A DNA stretch of 64,000 nucleotides, taken from NCBI GenBank assembly GCA_963531535.1, contig CAUSGX010000001.1:85896-149895 (forward strand). Direction: 5' to 3'. Positions 11,616 to 22,785 of this stretch are shown here, in pieces (position 1 is the stretch's first letter; each line of letters opens with the position of its first letter). Source of the stretch: HOT-345 sp963531535 (GTDB taxonomy: Bacteria; Patescibacteriota; Gracilibacteria; Absconditabacterales; Absconditicoccaceae). The position numbers were made by a program, and so were the translations under genes. The notes under the pieces are model-generated. The model was not told the origin of the DNA. It saw nothing but the letters and a program-made list of their open reading frames with translations, and ran no database searches.

Positions 11616-12353
11616 CTAAAACATTCTTCAAGGGAATCCAAATAAGTTCCACACAACACCAAAACCTAATCATTGGCTACTCCAGTGCCAAAGCGGACTC
11701 TGAACAATCATATAACGCTGATACCAAGAGGGATTTCTCGAAGATACCGAAGATGCTCGATCCACTTTAGGAGCAAAGGAAGCCCGTATCTTATCTAAAG
11801 GTTGATAATCCCATGCAGGGCCGGGAACAATGTTGTTGTCGTCCGTCCAAGCAAGAATTTTCCACTCTCCTTTAGGATCCTTTTTGATACTAAATGAATA
11901 GTTCATACCTCCAGCCTGTAAGTTAGGTTGATCAGGATTTCCCTTAGGAAGCTTGTATTGGAGAACTACATCGTCTAATACCCATCTATCCTTTTCAAAT
12001 ACAATCTTACTATACTCTGCAAGTTCAAAATGTCCAGAATAAGATAGAAGCTTATCTCTTCCTTTCCTGAGATAGACAGCACGATCTATTCTCTGCTTAA
12101 GGTTTGGGTCAGGATTGACCAGATACTGATCCCACTGGGGAACAGAATCTCTGCCTAAAGCATAATTATACTGAGCCTCTACAAATGCATCAATAAGTGG
12201 CAAAGTTTCCTTTACCACTTCCTGAGCCCTGTACCTAGCCATTGGCTTAGATGGAGCTTGAATAGTTCGCTCATCTGAGGCACTACATCCAACGAAATAG
12301 GATACTACCATAACGAGTGCTAGTACTACTAGCGAACGCACTTTTTTCATCAT
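11616..12353 (-). CDS. Lipoprotein, paralogue of the next gene upstream
   Basis: The product is 245 residues. A signal peptide ends in a lipobox (SYFVGCSAS), so the mature protein is lipid-anchored at Cys about residue 23. The body (RAQEVVKETLPLIDAFVEAQ..., FSIKKDPKGEWKILAW) has a helix-then-sheet pattern that recalls NTF2-like folds, but this is tentative. One in-frame TGA at 11670 and another near the end extend the C terminus to a TAG at 11616. It is a close tandem copy of the lipoprotein at 12477-13205. Confidence 0.75.
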
Positions 12354-12476
12354 GATACAAAATATATTAGAGATAAGAACTATTACAATCAGTAAACTCG
12401 CATTTTATGCAGATTTTCCCTATCTTTTTATAAGGAAATAAAATTACCCAATATCTTCAAGAGAAGAATAAGATTT

Positions 12477-13205
12477 CTAAAATATTCTTCAAGGAAATCC
12501 AAACAAGTTCCACTCAACACCAAAACCTAATCGTTGGTTATTCCAGTGCCAAAGTGGACTCTCAATGATAAGATAACGATCATATCAAGAGGGATTTCTC
12601 GAAGATACCGAGGATGATCGATCAACTCTAGGAGCATTTCCGTCTATCTCTGGATAATCCCACGCAGAAGAATAAGGCAAAATATTTACATCATCCCTCC
12701 AACTGAGAATTTTCCATTCTCCTTGAGCATTTTTTTTGACACTAAACTGATAATTCATTCCTCCCTGTGTCATTATCGGATCTTTAGGATCCCCTTGAGG
12801 AAGTTCAAACCAGAGAAGGACATTATCTAATACCCATCTATCCTTTTCAAATGAAATCTTACTGTATTCAGTAGTTTTAAAATGTCCAGAATAGGAGAGC
12901 ATTTCAGCGACACCTTTCCTGTTATAGACGGCACGGTCTATTCTCTGCTTAAGGTTTGGCTCGGGATTGACCAGATACTGATCCCACTGAGGAACAGAAT
13001 CTTTGCCCAAGGCATAATTATACTGAGCATCTACAAATGCTTGGATAATTGGCAAAGTTTCCTTTACCACATCCTGAGCCTTGTACTCAGCCATTGGCTT
13101 AGATGGAGCTTGAATAGTTTGCTCATCTGAGGCACTACATCCAACGAAATAGGATGCTACCATAACAAGTACTAGAACAATTAGTGAACAAATTTTCTTC
13201 ATCAT
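12477..13205 (-). CDS. Lipoprotein, tandem paralogue
   Basis: The product is 242 residues and is highly similar along its length to the product of 11616-12353: same lipobox SYFVGCSAS, same PQWDQYLVNP and same C-terminal NLFGFPGR. Differences cluster in residues 100-200. The TGA at 12585 is Gly in RNPSGYDRY, where the paralogue has Trp (TGG), a one-base difference. The flanking DNA before and after each copy is also similar, so the duplication is recent. Function unknown. Confidence 0.75.
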
Positions 13206-13410
13206 ACAACATATATTAGAAATAAGAACTATTACAATCAGTAAACTCCCATTTTATTCAGATTTTTCCTATTTTTTCTATCAACTTACTAAGAAATGGT
13301 ATAAAACCATACCAACAAATCAAGAGAAAATCTGATTCAATCAATAATATATTTGATTTTTTGCTTACAATATCTATATATAATCTATATTTTACACAAC
13401 AACTCTTCTG

Positions 13411-14034
13411 ATGAGAAAAAAAGCTTTTACCCTCATAGAAATTCTGATCGTCATCGTGATTTTCTGAGTTGGAATCCTAGCGATTCTCTCGATCATGGCT
13501 AATAGCGTCAAAAACTTTGATACCATCAATATGCAGACAAGAGCTACACTTTTAGCAAAAGAAGGAATCGATCTCGCATTTCACCATAGAGATAGTAACC
13601 TCGAACAAGGTTATCCTCGGGACTACTACACACGGACCGGAAATAACGACTGAGGAAATGAAGAATTTCTCTGAACAGGCTGAAATACCACCTTCAAAAT
13701 CGGACTTTCAGTCGATAAAAATAAAAATCCCTATTACCTCCTAGAAAAAATAACAATCTGAAAATACACAGCGGATACTTTTGATGAGTATTTCAAAACT
13801 TTTGCTCTTGAACTCACAAAACTTAAACCCCAAGAAAATATTACGCTCTATACCTATAAAGCAACAACCGAGACTCCAAACAAAGGCTATGCTAGACGAA
13901 TTGAATTTGTCCCCCTCAAGATTGAAAACTTAAAGCTTCTAAAAGTCACTTCCCATGTGATTTATAAAAGATGAAGTTTCACAGGAGAAGTTGTCCTAGA
14001 AAGCTTCCTCTGACCTAGAGATTCAGAAAGATAA
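13411..14034 (+). CDS. Type IV pilin-like protein
   Basis: The product is 207 residues. The N terminus MRKKAFTLIEILIVIVIFG is a class III (prepilin) signal: a short basic leader, then FTLIE with the glutamate at mature position 5 and a hydrophobic helix. The G of IVIFG is TGA. The prepilin peptidase would cut before Phe6, although the residue before it is Ala rather than the usual Gly. The C-terminal domain (about 60-207) is soluble. It heads a three-gene pseudopilin operon. A TATAAT sequence lies at 13379-13384, without a clear -35. Confidence 0.85.
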
Positions 14035-14071
14035 AAATCTGATTTCCATTTTCTTTACTCCTCATATTCCT

Positions 14072-14803
14072 ATGAAAAATAAAGCATTTACTCTCGTTGA
14101 AATTCTGATTGTAGTCTGACTTTTCTGACTTCTTTCTGGGATTATTCTCCAAACCTATACCACTATCTCTAGAATTTCCTATCGTATCCAGCAGGAAAAA
14201 GAAATCGCAAAAGAAGCCCTTGTTTTGACCCAGGTCTTAGAAAACCTCGCTCAGACGACGACAATTAACGACTCAAAATATAGATATTCGGATCTACAAT
14301 CATCAGGGGGAATGGTCTCTGAACTCCACCTCAAAGATGAGAAAAATCAAGGAATAAGCATAAACACTACCGGAACTTGTTTCCAAGCCTCTGAGCTCCG
14401 AGAACAAAAACAACTTGAACTTCTCCCAGTAGAAAAAGAAGGAACTCTCAAAAACATCAGAAATTCCAATTGCAAACTCATACTTAAAAAAAACAAAGAG
14501 GAAATCACACTTCTAGACAGCAAAAAATTCAACATTAGCCAGGCCCAGTTTAAAATTATCCCTTTCATCTCTAACCAAGACCTACAGAAAATATATGAAA
14601 TCGAAAAACAAGATTCTAATATAAAAGAACTTCCACCAGCAGGGAAACCAGGTTTTTGGCTCTTTATTACACTCACGAGCAAACACTACACACCGAGCCA
14701 ACGAAGCAATAATGTCGTATTACCACTCCAAACATTTGTTTCACTCCAGTGAACAACTCCTAGTATTTATTCTCCAGTAAAAAATGAGAAACCAACTGAC
14801 TAA
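14072..14803 (+). CDS. Type IV pilin-like (minor pseudopilin) protein
   Basis: The product is 243 residues and starts MKNKAFTLVEILIVVGLFG, again a prepilin signal with Glu5; two glycines in the helix are TGA. Two cysteines in the globular part (about residues 110 and 134) may pair. TGA at 14750 extends the frame past an apparent stop to TAA at 14801, so the gene overlaps the start of the next by 20 nt, which supports translational coupling. Probably a minor pilin or pseudopilin. Confidence 0.8.
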
Positions 14804-15563
14804 TCCAAGAGGTAATATCATCCTCCTCGCACTTTTTGTTCTCTTTGCAAGCTCCTTGATTGGACTTTTGATCAGTATGATGATGAGAGGTTTTTTGAGA
14901 TATAGTGAAGATATCGCCAGCTACCAAAAAGCCTCATATCTCGCAAAAGCTGGAGCTGAAGTATGATTTCTCCTTACCAACACTACAAAAGCAAACTTTA
15001 ACTATACTCTAGGAGAAGAAGATAAAAAGAATATTCTAAACAACTTTACCTGTAAGAGAGAAAAAGAAGAAAACTGAATTTGTCCAGATTTTAACCTCAA
15101 TCTCAAGATTACCTGACTCTGAGATTCGCTGAACAACTGCTCTAATGATAAGATCACACTCAGCTGAGGACAATCAATCATTATCCCAGCATTTTATGCA
15201 AACAAGGTATGATTATGATGAAATCAAATGGGACAAGTAAAAATTTCAACCATCGCCATCGAATGAGACAGTAATAGCCTAAAAAAGACAATCGCAACCT
15301 ATGATCAAAACAACACTCTCACACTAGAAGAATGGAAGAACGAGACAACCTCGAATACCAATAGCTATTTCATTCTCTCAAACACCTGACAAGCCGCAGT
15401 ACAAATCTGCCCATCTTGAGAAAATATCCCACAAGAAAATATCAAAATCCTCTCAACTGCAACCTTCAGAGATAAAACCATCTGAAAAGAATATCTCTCA
15501 ACACAAAAATTGCCAGACTTCCTCAAGTCTGACAACTATCTAAAAACAGAACAAAATAACTAA
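14784..15563 (+). CDS. PilX/GspK-like minor pilin
   Basis: The product is 259 residues. The N terminus (NPRGNIILLALFVLFASSLIG) is a hydrophobic helix without the usual FTLIE, as in PilX/GspK-type minor pilins, followed by RYSEDIASYQKASYLAKAGAE, typical of that group. About 12 of its 20 or so glycines are TGA, one of the highest usages here. The cysteines in TCKREKE, ICPDF, NCSND and ICPS suggest disulfides. Its TAA stop overlaps the TAG stop of gatB on the other strand. Confidence 0.75.
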
Positions 15564-17005
15564 GCCGACAACAATCTTGTCATAATCTCCTGAATCTGCT
15601 TTGGATTGGCCTTTCATTGCGTTTGTTTCATCACCTGCCCAACAAAAAATCCAATCACAGTAACCTTTCCACCTTTATACTGCTCAACAATCTGAGGGTT
15701 TGCATCTAAAACACCCTTCGCGACTTCAATAATCTCATCTTCACTAACAGCCGGTGCATCAAATCATTTCTCCTTGATAATTTCTTGCAAATCACCTCAC
15801 TGATTGAGCAACTCATCCATCAAAATCTTCAACTGATTCTCTATCAATTTACCTTCTTCTGCAAGCTTAAAAAAGCTGATTAATTGCTCCTTATCAATTT
15901 TTAAATCAGAAATCGCAACCGCATTCGCAGTCATATAGGCACTGATCGGACCTGCAATCCACTTCGCTACAAGCTTTGGTCAAAAGCCCATTTTCACCAA
16001 GTCATAGAAAAAATCTAATACTTCCTTATCATTGATCAAAACATTGATAAACTCCTTATGAAAACCAAAATCAGATTTCATTTCTTTAATTTTTTCATAA
16101 GGAAGCAAGATATCACTAGCATTCACCTCATCCAAGAGCTCATTTTTTAGCTGAAGCTCTGGCAAATCAGGCTCTGGGAAATATCTATAATCAAGTGCAT
16201 CTTCCTTGCTCCTCATCGTAAAGGACATACCTTTCAGATCATCTCGTCTTCTTGTCTCCTGATTGATTGGCTCATTTGTTTCTCGGCACGCAAGCTGTCT
16301 TTTTACCTCAGTTTCAATCGCTCTTTTGATCGCAGAAAACGAATTAATATTTTTGAGCTCAACTCTCGTTCCAAATGGTGCATCAAGTGAAGGTCTAATC
16401 GAAACATTTACATCAACTCTCATCTGACCTTTCTCCATATCAGCATCAGAAATCTGATTATATTTTGCGATCCTCTGAATCTCCTTTGCAAAAGCAACAG
16501 CCTCATCAGCGCTCTGAAAATCTGGTCCTGTCACAATTTCTATTAACGGCGTTCCTGCACGGTTAAAATCTAACAACATTTTACCATTATAATGCAATAC
16601 TTTAGCAGTATCACACTCCAGATGTGCATCAGTAATCGTTACGGTTCTCTCCTCATCAAAGGTCTCAGAAAAGAAAGAAAGCTGACCGTTAACATTGATC
16701 GGACGATAAAACTGCGTAATCTGGTATCCCATCGGCAAATCTGGATAAAAGTACGACTTTCTATCAAATGATGAAGGATTTTGAACCACACATTTGAGCG
16801 CTTTCCCTAAAAGAAGCCCCTTTTTTACAACTTCTTCACTGAGTTGCGGCAAAGCACCAGGTTGCCCTGTACATACTGGACATACTGTTGTATTTGGATG
16901 ATTATCATCCAGATTTTGCTCATTTTTACAGGGACAAAAAATCTTGGTCGCTGTCGCTAGTTTCAAATGAATCTCCAGCCCAACCGTAATCACATACTCC
17001 ATCAC
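15560..17005 (-). CDS. gatB: Asp-tRNA(Asn)/Glu-tRNA(Gln) amidotransferase subunit B
   Basis: Tests and positions misacylated Glu-tRNA(Gln)/Asp-tRNA(Asn) for transamidation in the GatCAB complex. The product is 481 residues, normal length. It starts VITVGLEIHLKL, has the zinc-type cysteines FCPCKN and CPVCTG, then RKSYFYPDLPMGYQITQ, DFNRAGTPLIEIVT and RVDVNVSIRP. The C-terminal YqeY-like tail contains TGA-encoded glycines, including KQTQGKANP, where glycine is conserved. gatA and gatC are not in the window. Stop is TAG at 15560-15562. Confidence 0.95.
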
Positions 17006-17186
17006 CTCATTTCAAAAGAATAAAAACTCTGATTATCTATAGCGATTTTTATCCCTAAAACAAACGTTTTTTTATATTCAGTTTTTTCTTTTATTGCATT
17101 TTTCTCAAGAAACCTCAATTAAACATACAAGGGAACGAGTGAATAGAAACGAATAATATACATATAATATAAAGGCATACTACCTT

Positions 17187-18164
17187 TTATCTGCTAAAAG
17201 TTCAGCTATTTCAATGCCCTATAGTAGCTGAAAAATCAGCATAAAACTTCTCATAGGTTCAGTGAGGATTCTGCACAACACGGGACAAGATACTAGAAGC
17301 ATGATTTATAAGATCCTTGATCCTTTCCATGGTACAATCATCCCTCATAAAAATGTGCAAAAGATCTCTAAGATACGATTGAAAGAGCTGATCTGCAGCA
17401 GGAACCAATTGACTATTTCTTTCCCTATTAGGATCCATTCCATACTGTCTAGCTAAAAGATTATAAAGCTGAATCTTCATATGAGTAAACTCTTTAGCAT
17501 AAAGGATTGAATCATTATATTCAGTAGATTGTCATTGAATAGGTGAGGTTCCCGTTGCCTCCCAAACTCTTCTTCAGTTCTCCCCTTTCTTATGAACATA
17601 ATCAGCAGAAACAACACGAGCAAAAAACTCAGTTTTAAATCTAGCATTAACATCTCCATTATACTGATTAATTGCATTACTAATGATCTCGATCGCTGGA
17701 AGACCAGATGAATCTTGATCAATTTTATTAAGAAGATAATCACACTGAAACACCAAATGAGAAGCTTCATGATAAACAACATCAAGAAGACTTTGCTTAT
17801 CTGTGAACGCTTGGGGATCAAAAGAAATAACCGGATCAAACTTAAAATTACCAGAATTAGAAAGTTTAATACCACAACTTCACTCAGCCTTATGAAAAGG
17901 CTGACTAATGTATTGTCTTCCAATCCTAAAAATATTCTCAATACTCTGAGCATGATACAAAATTACACGTATAGACTCAGGATTTCTCACCCCCATCACA
18001 CGAATATTTGCTTCAACCGAATCAAGGTAGACCTGTTTAAGCTCATCAATTGTAACCTGAGGGCTGTTTCTCACACCCGAAGGTCAAAGAGCGATTGAGC
18101 TAAATGGAATATTCTGCACCTCTGATATTGTATTCTTAGATTCCCTAGAATGATTAATATTCAT
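17187..18164 (-). CDS. Putative zinc metallopeptidase (HEASH)
   Basis: The product is 325 residues with no signal peptide. The DVVYHEASHLVF segment (His132, Glu133, His136) matches the HExxH zinc-binding and catalytic motif; a downstream third ligand is not obvious but may be in the helical C-terminal half. In-frame TGA codons at several sites (for example before SCGIKLSNSG) join what would otherwise be three fragments. No family is recognised beyond the motif. Isolated gene, upstream of nothing in the same direction. Confidence 0.6.
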
Positions 18165-18326
18165 TATTCTAATAACTAAAATATAAATCCGCATAAAATA
18201 TATTATACACATTTATGAAGAAATGTCAAATATAAAAAACTACAAAATAATAATCCATCACTCAACATTTGCAAAAAATCAAAAAAAAATTACAATTATC
18301 CTCGTTTATTTCATACAAATAAAAAA

Positions 18327-18977
18327 ATGCTAAACGGAAAAATTCTCAGCAAAAAAATGCTAAACGATCATATCGTAGAACTAAAAATACAAACTTCGAA
18401 GATGGAACTTCAACCCTGAGCACGAGTTTTTATCCACTACCCTGCCAACGAAGGAACAATTAAAAGAGCCTACTCTGTGGCAAATCTAGAAACCGAGACC
18501 GAAGTGAGCATTTTAACTTTTTTGATCAAGCTCGTTGAAAACGGGAAGGGATCAGAAATTCTAAAACAGCTCCCAGAAGCCTCAGAACTCCCAATCGAAG
18601 AAGGGAAAGGACACTTTCTCCTCAAAGATACTACAAATCCTAAAGTATTCCTCTCAACAGGAAGCGGACTAGCACCTTGCTATCGTATGGCAAAAGAGGA
18701 TAAAAGCTGATCCCAAAAACGATTTTTCTTTTCAGTTTCCTATGCTAAAGATCTTTTTTATGTGGAAGAAATCAAAAACCTCAACATTCCTGAAACACAT
18801 ATTAGTATTTCTAGAGAAGAGGTTGAGGGATTTGAATATGGAAGAATCAATATTGATCATATTGATTTCCCAGCAGAAACAGAGTTTTATATCTGCTGAG
18901 TACCACTTATGGTCAAGGAATTCCTCACAAACTTAAGAGCAAGAGGATATAAAAATATCTTTGTAGAAGCGTATTAG
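18327..18977 (+). CDS. FAD/NAD(P)-binding oxidoreductase (ferredoxin-NADP reductase family)
   Basis: The product is 216 residues. An FAD-binding beta barrel contains RAYSVAN (47-53), the RxYS flavin motif. The NAD(P) domain contains STGSGLAPCYRM, equivalent to GTGxAP, and later YICGVPLMV, where the Gly is TGA. The C-terminal residue is Tyr, which often stacks on the flavin. It transfers electrons between a pyridine nucleotide and an unknown partner. The start is uncertain between ATG 18327 and the in-frame ATG 18357. Its TAG stop overlaps the TAA of the opposing COG0523 gene. Confidence 0.8.
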
Positions 18978-20647
18978 TGCATAGCCTGATAATTCTGCCA
19001 TTTTGCAACTTTCCCATCAATCTGAAAATACTCATTTTGAAGCCACTGAGTCATAAATTGCTCATCTTGACTCAGTTTTTTAATTGCTTCATTTTCCTTA
19101 ATAAAATCAACCAAAGACTGCTCAGCTTTTACCTGATTTTCATCAAAAAGATCAATTCAAAAGTCTGACTTGAGATGCTCATTCAAAAAATCTAATCTTT
19201 TGTGGCAAATATCCGTTTTTCTCTCACAATGCCTCTTGAGTTCTCAAATAGTTTCTACCTTTTTTTCAGGATTATTTGCATATGCAAGCCTCTTATAGCC
19301 AATCCAAATCAATGGATTATCAAACTTCATATCATCTCAAAGCTTATCCAAAGCAATATCAAGCTGCTGAATCTCTTGAGCCAATTTAGAATCCTGGTTT
19401 TTAGCATATTCTGCCTCTAAAGCTAGTTTTTCATTATACATATTCATATAGTCCTTATATTGATTCAAAAGAACAGAAACCGCTGCAGAAACCTCTATTG
19501 GAGAGTAAATTTTCTTTTCTGGCACATAAGAAAGTTTTTCAGAAGAAGTTGAACCCGAAGAAATCATAGCTATCAATTCTGGAGATAAAGAATGTTGAGT
19601 AATAACATTAAGATGAGGCTGAAGTGTCGTCATATTTCAGATTTCTAACTCACCTCCTCTCACATAATCAAATTCAAAAGCCTGAGATCAATATTTAATA
19701 ACTCACTTTACACGAAGCGCATCTTGCCCAAGCTGATCAATAAGATCCTTCAACTGGTCAAGCGAAGTCTCTTCAGACAAGGCAATACTCTTTGTAAAAA
19801 ATTTTGAATGCTCATGATGATGGTGATGATTGTGTTCATGATCGTGGTTATGTTGGTGCTCATGGTCATGATCATGCTCGTGATCATGTTTGTGATCGTG
19901 TTCATGTTCGTGCTCATGGTCATGATCGTGATCGCACTCAGCATGACTATGCTGAGAATGATTTCTCATAAGATTTACAATAGCTCCATACGAACTATCA
20001 TCCTTCATAAGATCCTCACTATTGGTTGTATAAGGCACTTCAATAACCGGCTGATGAGGATATTTCTGAGATAACTGAGATCTTAACTCTTGATTCTTTT
20101 CTTTATCAGTAGGAAGATGCGTAAGCGCAATAACATTCGCCAAAGAAAGCTGTGTAGAAGCAATCTGTTCTTCAGCTTTCGACATAGTTGGAAAAGATTG
20201 AGCATTCACCAAGGTAATTACTCTTCCCTGCATTCCTAACTCCTCAATAACTCTCTTGATAGCTTTCCCATCAGCGATTCCAGAAGGTTCAATCAGAATT
20301 TTTTCATTACTACCTTTCAATTCCTCCAAAGCACTTTTCAATCAGCTTAAATCCTGACAACAAATACATCAGTCTGTCAAAGCAACAGGAGAAAAATCTT
20401 TCAATCTCTCAGCATCAATATTGTATTTTCCAATATCATTTACGATGACTTTAAATTGCTCTCACTGATTTGCCAAATATCCTGCCAAATCCTTGAGCAA
20501 AGTCGTTTTACCAGCTCCAAGAAATCATAAAATCAAAAAAACCTCACTTCCTGTGTTCTCTGAATTTTCAGAAATTTTATTTACAATATTGTTTTGTTTT
20601 TCCTGTTCATGCAAAGGTAAATGCGCATTAAGTTTCACTTCTGACAT
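18974..20647 (-). CDS. COG0523 (CobW/ZNG1-type) GTPase with long His-rich loop
   Basis: The product is 557 residues. G3E GTPase features: Walker A GFLGAGKTT (41-49), the metal-binding GCICC (CxCC at 94-97, its Gly is TGA) and EPSGIADGK. Residues 228-280 are an extreme His/Asp/Glu-rich run with about 30 histidines, a metal store or sensor. A long C-terminal extension (about 300-557) carries a CobW-C-like part and helices. COG0523 proteins insert or deliver metals, often Zn, Co or Fe. It starts 5 nt after the nicotianamine synthase-like gene and is co-transcribed with it. TGA codons at 19703, 19337 and elsewhere join apparent fragments. Confidence 0.85.
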
Positions 20648-20652
20648 AATAA

Positions 20653-21447
20653 TTATACATGAGAATATAAAAGTATCGAATTCAAAATATGATTTTGAGG
20701 ATCAACGAGCAATTCAGGTTTCAAATATTTTTCTAGTAGCTTCTCATCAACTTTTTTATAAAGAAGCTGCCTCATTCCTCTCACCGTTCTAACTAAACAA
20801 TTCTTGAATTTTATATTTTTGACAAGATGAGTAACCAACTCTTCTGTATCCCCAGAAGTAAAGAGCAAAGAAGCCAGAATGACAGCATCATAATCCAAAT
20901 TATCTTCAAAATATGCCAAGAAGTCTGTCTTCTTAATCGTAATTTTATCTTCTAGCCCCAAAGCCTGAACCAATCCACGAGAAAGTTCAACAGCCTCCTC
21001 ATCTCTTTCTATCAAAACAGAACAAACTCACCAGTTCTGGGCAAGGATAATCGCAGTCAAGGGCAACGCTCAGCTTCACACGAACAAAAGCTTCCCAACC
21101 CCAGCATTTTGACTAGCAAGCAATGCGTATTCCAAACGGGTTAAATCCTGATAGTTATCATAATAGATAAAACTTCTGAGCATTTCCTCTGGAGAGTGAG
21201 AAAATTGGATCTTCTTTGACCAAAACTTCTCCATCTCTCCTTCCGCAACCGCACATACCTGCTGTAAATCTTTCACTTCATCTGAAACGAAAATCGAATC
21301 AAAATCTAACTCATAATCTATTTTATCTCTAGCAAACTCACATAGCTCTGAAAAAAAGGCATTTACCTCCTCTGATGGTTCATAGCTAGCCAATTTCTTA
21401 GCGCGAGAACACAAAGAAAAAATCTGATTTTCTTTCAATTTTTCCAT
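20653..21447 (-). CDS. Nicotianamine synthase-like aminocarboxypropyltransferase
   Basis: The product is 264 residues. The order of motifs matches the nicotianamine synthase family: PSEEVNAFFSEL near the N terminus, FIYYDNYQDLTRLEYALL (93-110), the SAM-binding LFVGSGALPLTAIILA (121 on, both glycines of GSG are TGA at 21076 and 21070), LDYDAVILASL and a C-terminal VRTVRGMRQLLY...ILNSILL. The family condenses aminocarboxypropyl groups from SAM to make metal chelators (nicotianamine, staphylopine). The exact product and acceptor here are unknown, and no opine dehydrogenase or transporter is adjacent. ATG 21447 is chosen; a GTG at 21456 is possible. Confidence 0.85.
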
Positions 21448-21475
21448 AAAATACACGATATGAATAAGTTAAAGA

Positions 21476-21754
21476 TTATTTTTCCCCGCAAGAACAATGC
21501 TCCTGATGCTCTTTCTTCCATTTAATCAGCGTCCTTGTTGAGATACCATACTTTTTTACGACTTCTTGTGCAGTATCCTGCTGGTGACAGTAAGAGTCAA
21601 TTACCGATTGCTTAAACTCAGGCGCATATGTCCCCCTCACTCCATCTACCGTAAAACTCGAATGACAGCTTCAACAATACAGTCTCTGAGAGTGGTTTCT
21701 CCCATGTCAGTTTTTTTTCACCTCAGGACTTTGACACCTAATACACTTCTCCAT
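21476..21754 (-). CDS. Zinc-ribbon helix-turn-helix protein (InsA-like)
   Basis: The product is 92 residues. An N-terminal zinc ribbon (KCIRCQSP ... YCGSCHSSF; Gly of CGSC is TGA) is followed by a helix-turn-helix (APEFKQSVIDSY...VVKKYGISTRTLIKW) and a C-terminal HCSCGEK. The same layout occurs in IS1 InsA and in transposase-derived regulators. No inverted repeats or transposase catalytic gene flank it, so it looks like a stand-alone DNA-binding protein. It is the first gene of the operon with the nicotianamine synthase-like and COG0523 genes (28 nt spacing), so a metal-responsive regulatory role is plausible but unproven. Confidence 0.7.
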
Positions 21755-21794
21755 CTGTATATCTTCAAAAAATAAAGATTTTACTTGTGGTGCT

Positions 21795-21822
21795 TTTATA
21801 TCAAAATAGAAGATAATGTCAA
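21795..21822 (-). promoter_or_regulatory. Promoter of the metal-handling operon
   Basis: On the minus strand: TTGACA (21822-21817), 16-bp spacer, TATAAA (21800-21795), 41 nt before the ATG at 21754. It is a strong consensus and divergent from the 21847 promoter. Confidence 0.7.
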
Positions 21823-21846
21823 GAGAAGAAGAAAAGATTTTTTGTA

Positions 21847-21876
21847 TTGACTTCAAAAGTATAATACATATAGTAT
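21847..21876 (+). promoter_or_regulatory. Promoter of the L,D-transpeptidase gene
   Basis: TTGACT at 21847-21852, 16-bp spacer, TATAGT(AT) at 21869-21876, 40 nt before the ATG at 21916. The -10 resembles the one at 1387-1394. Confidence 0.65.
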
Positions 21877-21915
21877 ATTTCCAAATTTTAATTTACATAT
21901 AAATATATAGAAGCT

Positions 21916-22785
21916 ATGCAATGACTAAGAAAAGGACTTCTAGTCTGAGCCTTAGGAATATCCCTATCGACAGGAAACGATCAGAATTCTCAATACCTTA
22001 TCCAAAAAAAGCAAGAACTCATAGAAACGTTAGAGCAAACCACTACCTCTCCTAGCAACTGAGAAACTCACAAAGAATCACTTGAAGAAGAATCTCTTAA
22101 AGCAATTCACACTGATACTATCGCAAATCTCAACTCGACGCCCTTCGCGACAAGTGGAAGGACAAGGATGATTAGTCCAACACTAGGGAATATTCTCGGC
22201 TATGGACAAGCTGAAACAATAATGAGAGAACAGAATTTTTATCCTAGTCCGCTAGAATTCCAAGCAACCCAGAGATATGACCTTTACGAAACACTTTCCT
22301 ATCCACTGATTTATCCCGAGTTAAAGGAAAATTTTCCCACTTCTCGAGAAGATTTCATCAATAAGCCAGAATTTGAAAAGTATAAAAATGAAAAGGCTGA
22401 TCATATGCTCGTTGTCACAAAGGTTTGAGAAGGGAAAAATGCTCTTGTCTACTATGAAAATGGAATTTTAAAAATGGCAACTCATGTCTCTATTTGACTT
22501 CCCTATCGCAAAACTATTACAGGAGCTTATAATCTCAGCCATGATATGATCTTCCGTAGATCACGTAAATTTGACAATGCAGCCATGCCTTACGCACTAC
22601 ATATTACCGGAGGATTCTTTCTCCACCAGTGATGGAGCGACGGACAACCAAGATCGCATTGATGCATCAGAGTTCCCGGGCTTTACCAAAAACGGCTCTA
22701 TGAACATCTTCCAAAACAAAAAAAAGCAGATGAAAATTCAGATTTTCAACCCGCTCGTATTATCCTCGACCACCTTTATGATTAG
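21916..22785 (+). CDS. Secreted L,D-transpeptidase (YkuD family)
   Basis: The product is 289 residues. A signal peptide (about 1-20; MQGLRKGLLVGALGISL, with TGA as the third codon) is followed by a helical region and a catalytic domain. The catalytic motif is HQGWSDGQPRSHGCIRVP, with catalytic Cys250 and His248; the Gly249 between them is TGA at 22660-22662. The family crosslinks or anchors peptidoglycan by forming 3-3 bonds. Stop is TAG at 22783-22785, overlapping the TAA of the opposite gene. Confidence 0.85.

Noticed and set aside
19808..20074. Forward ORF with a Met/Val/Ile-rich product
   Set aside because: It is the antisense of the His-rich codons (CAT/GAT) of the COG0523 gene, which has strong motifs on the minus strand.
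21476..21754. Insertion sequence at the InsA-like gene
   Set aside because: No terminal inverted repeats, target duplication or catalytic transposase partner; it is spaced as an operon gene with its own promoter.
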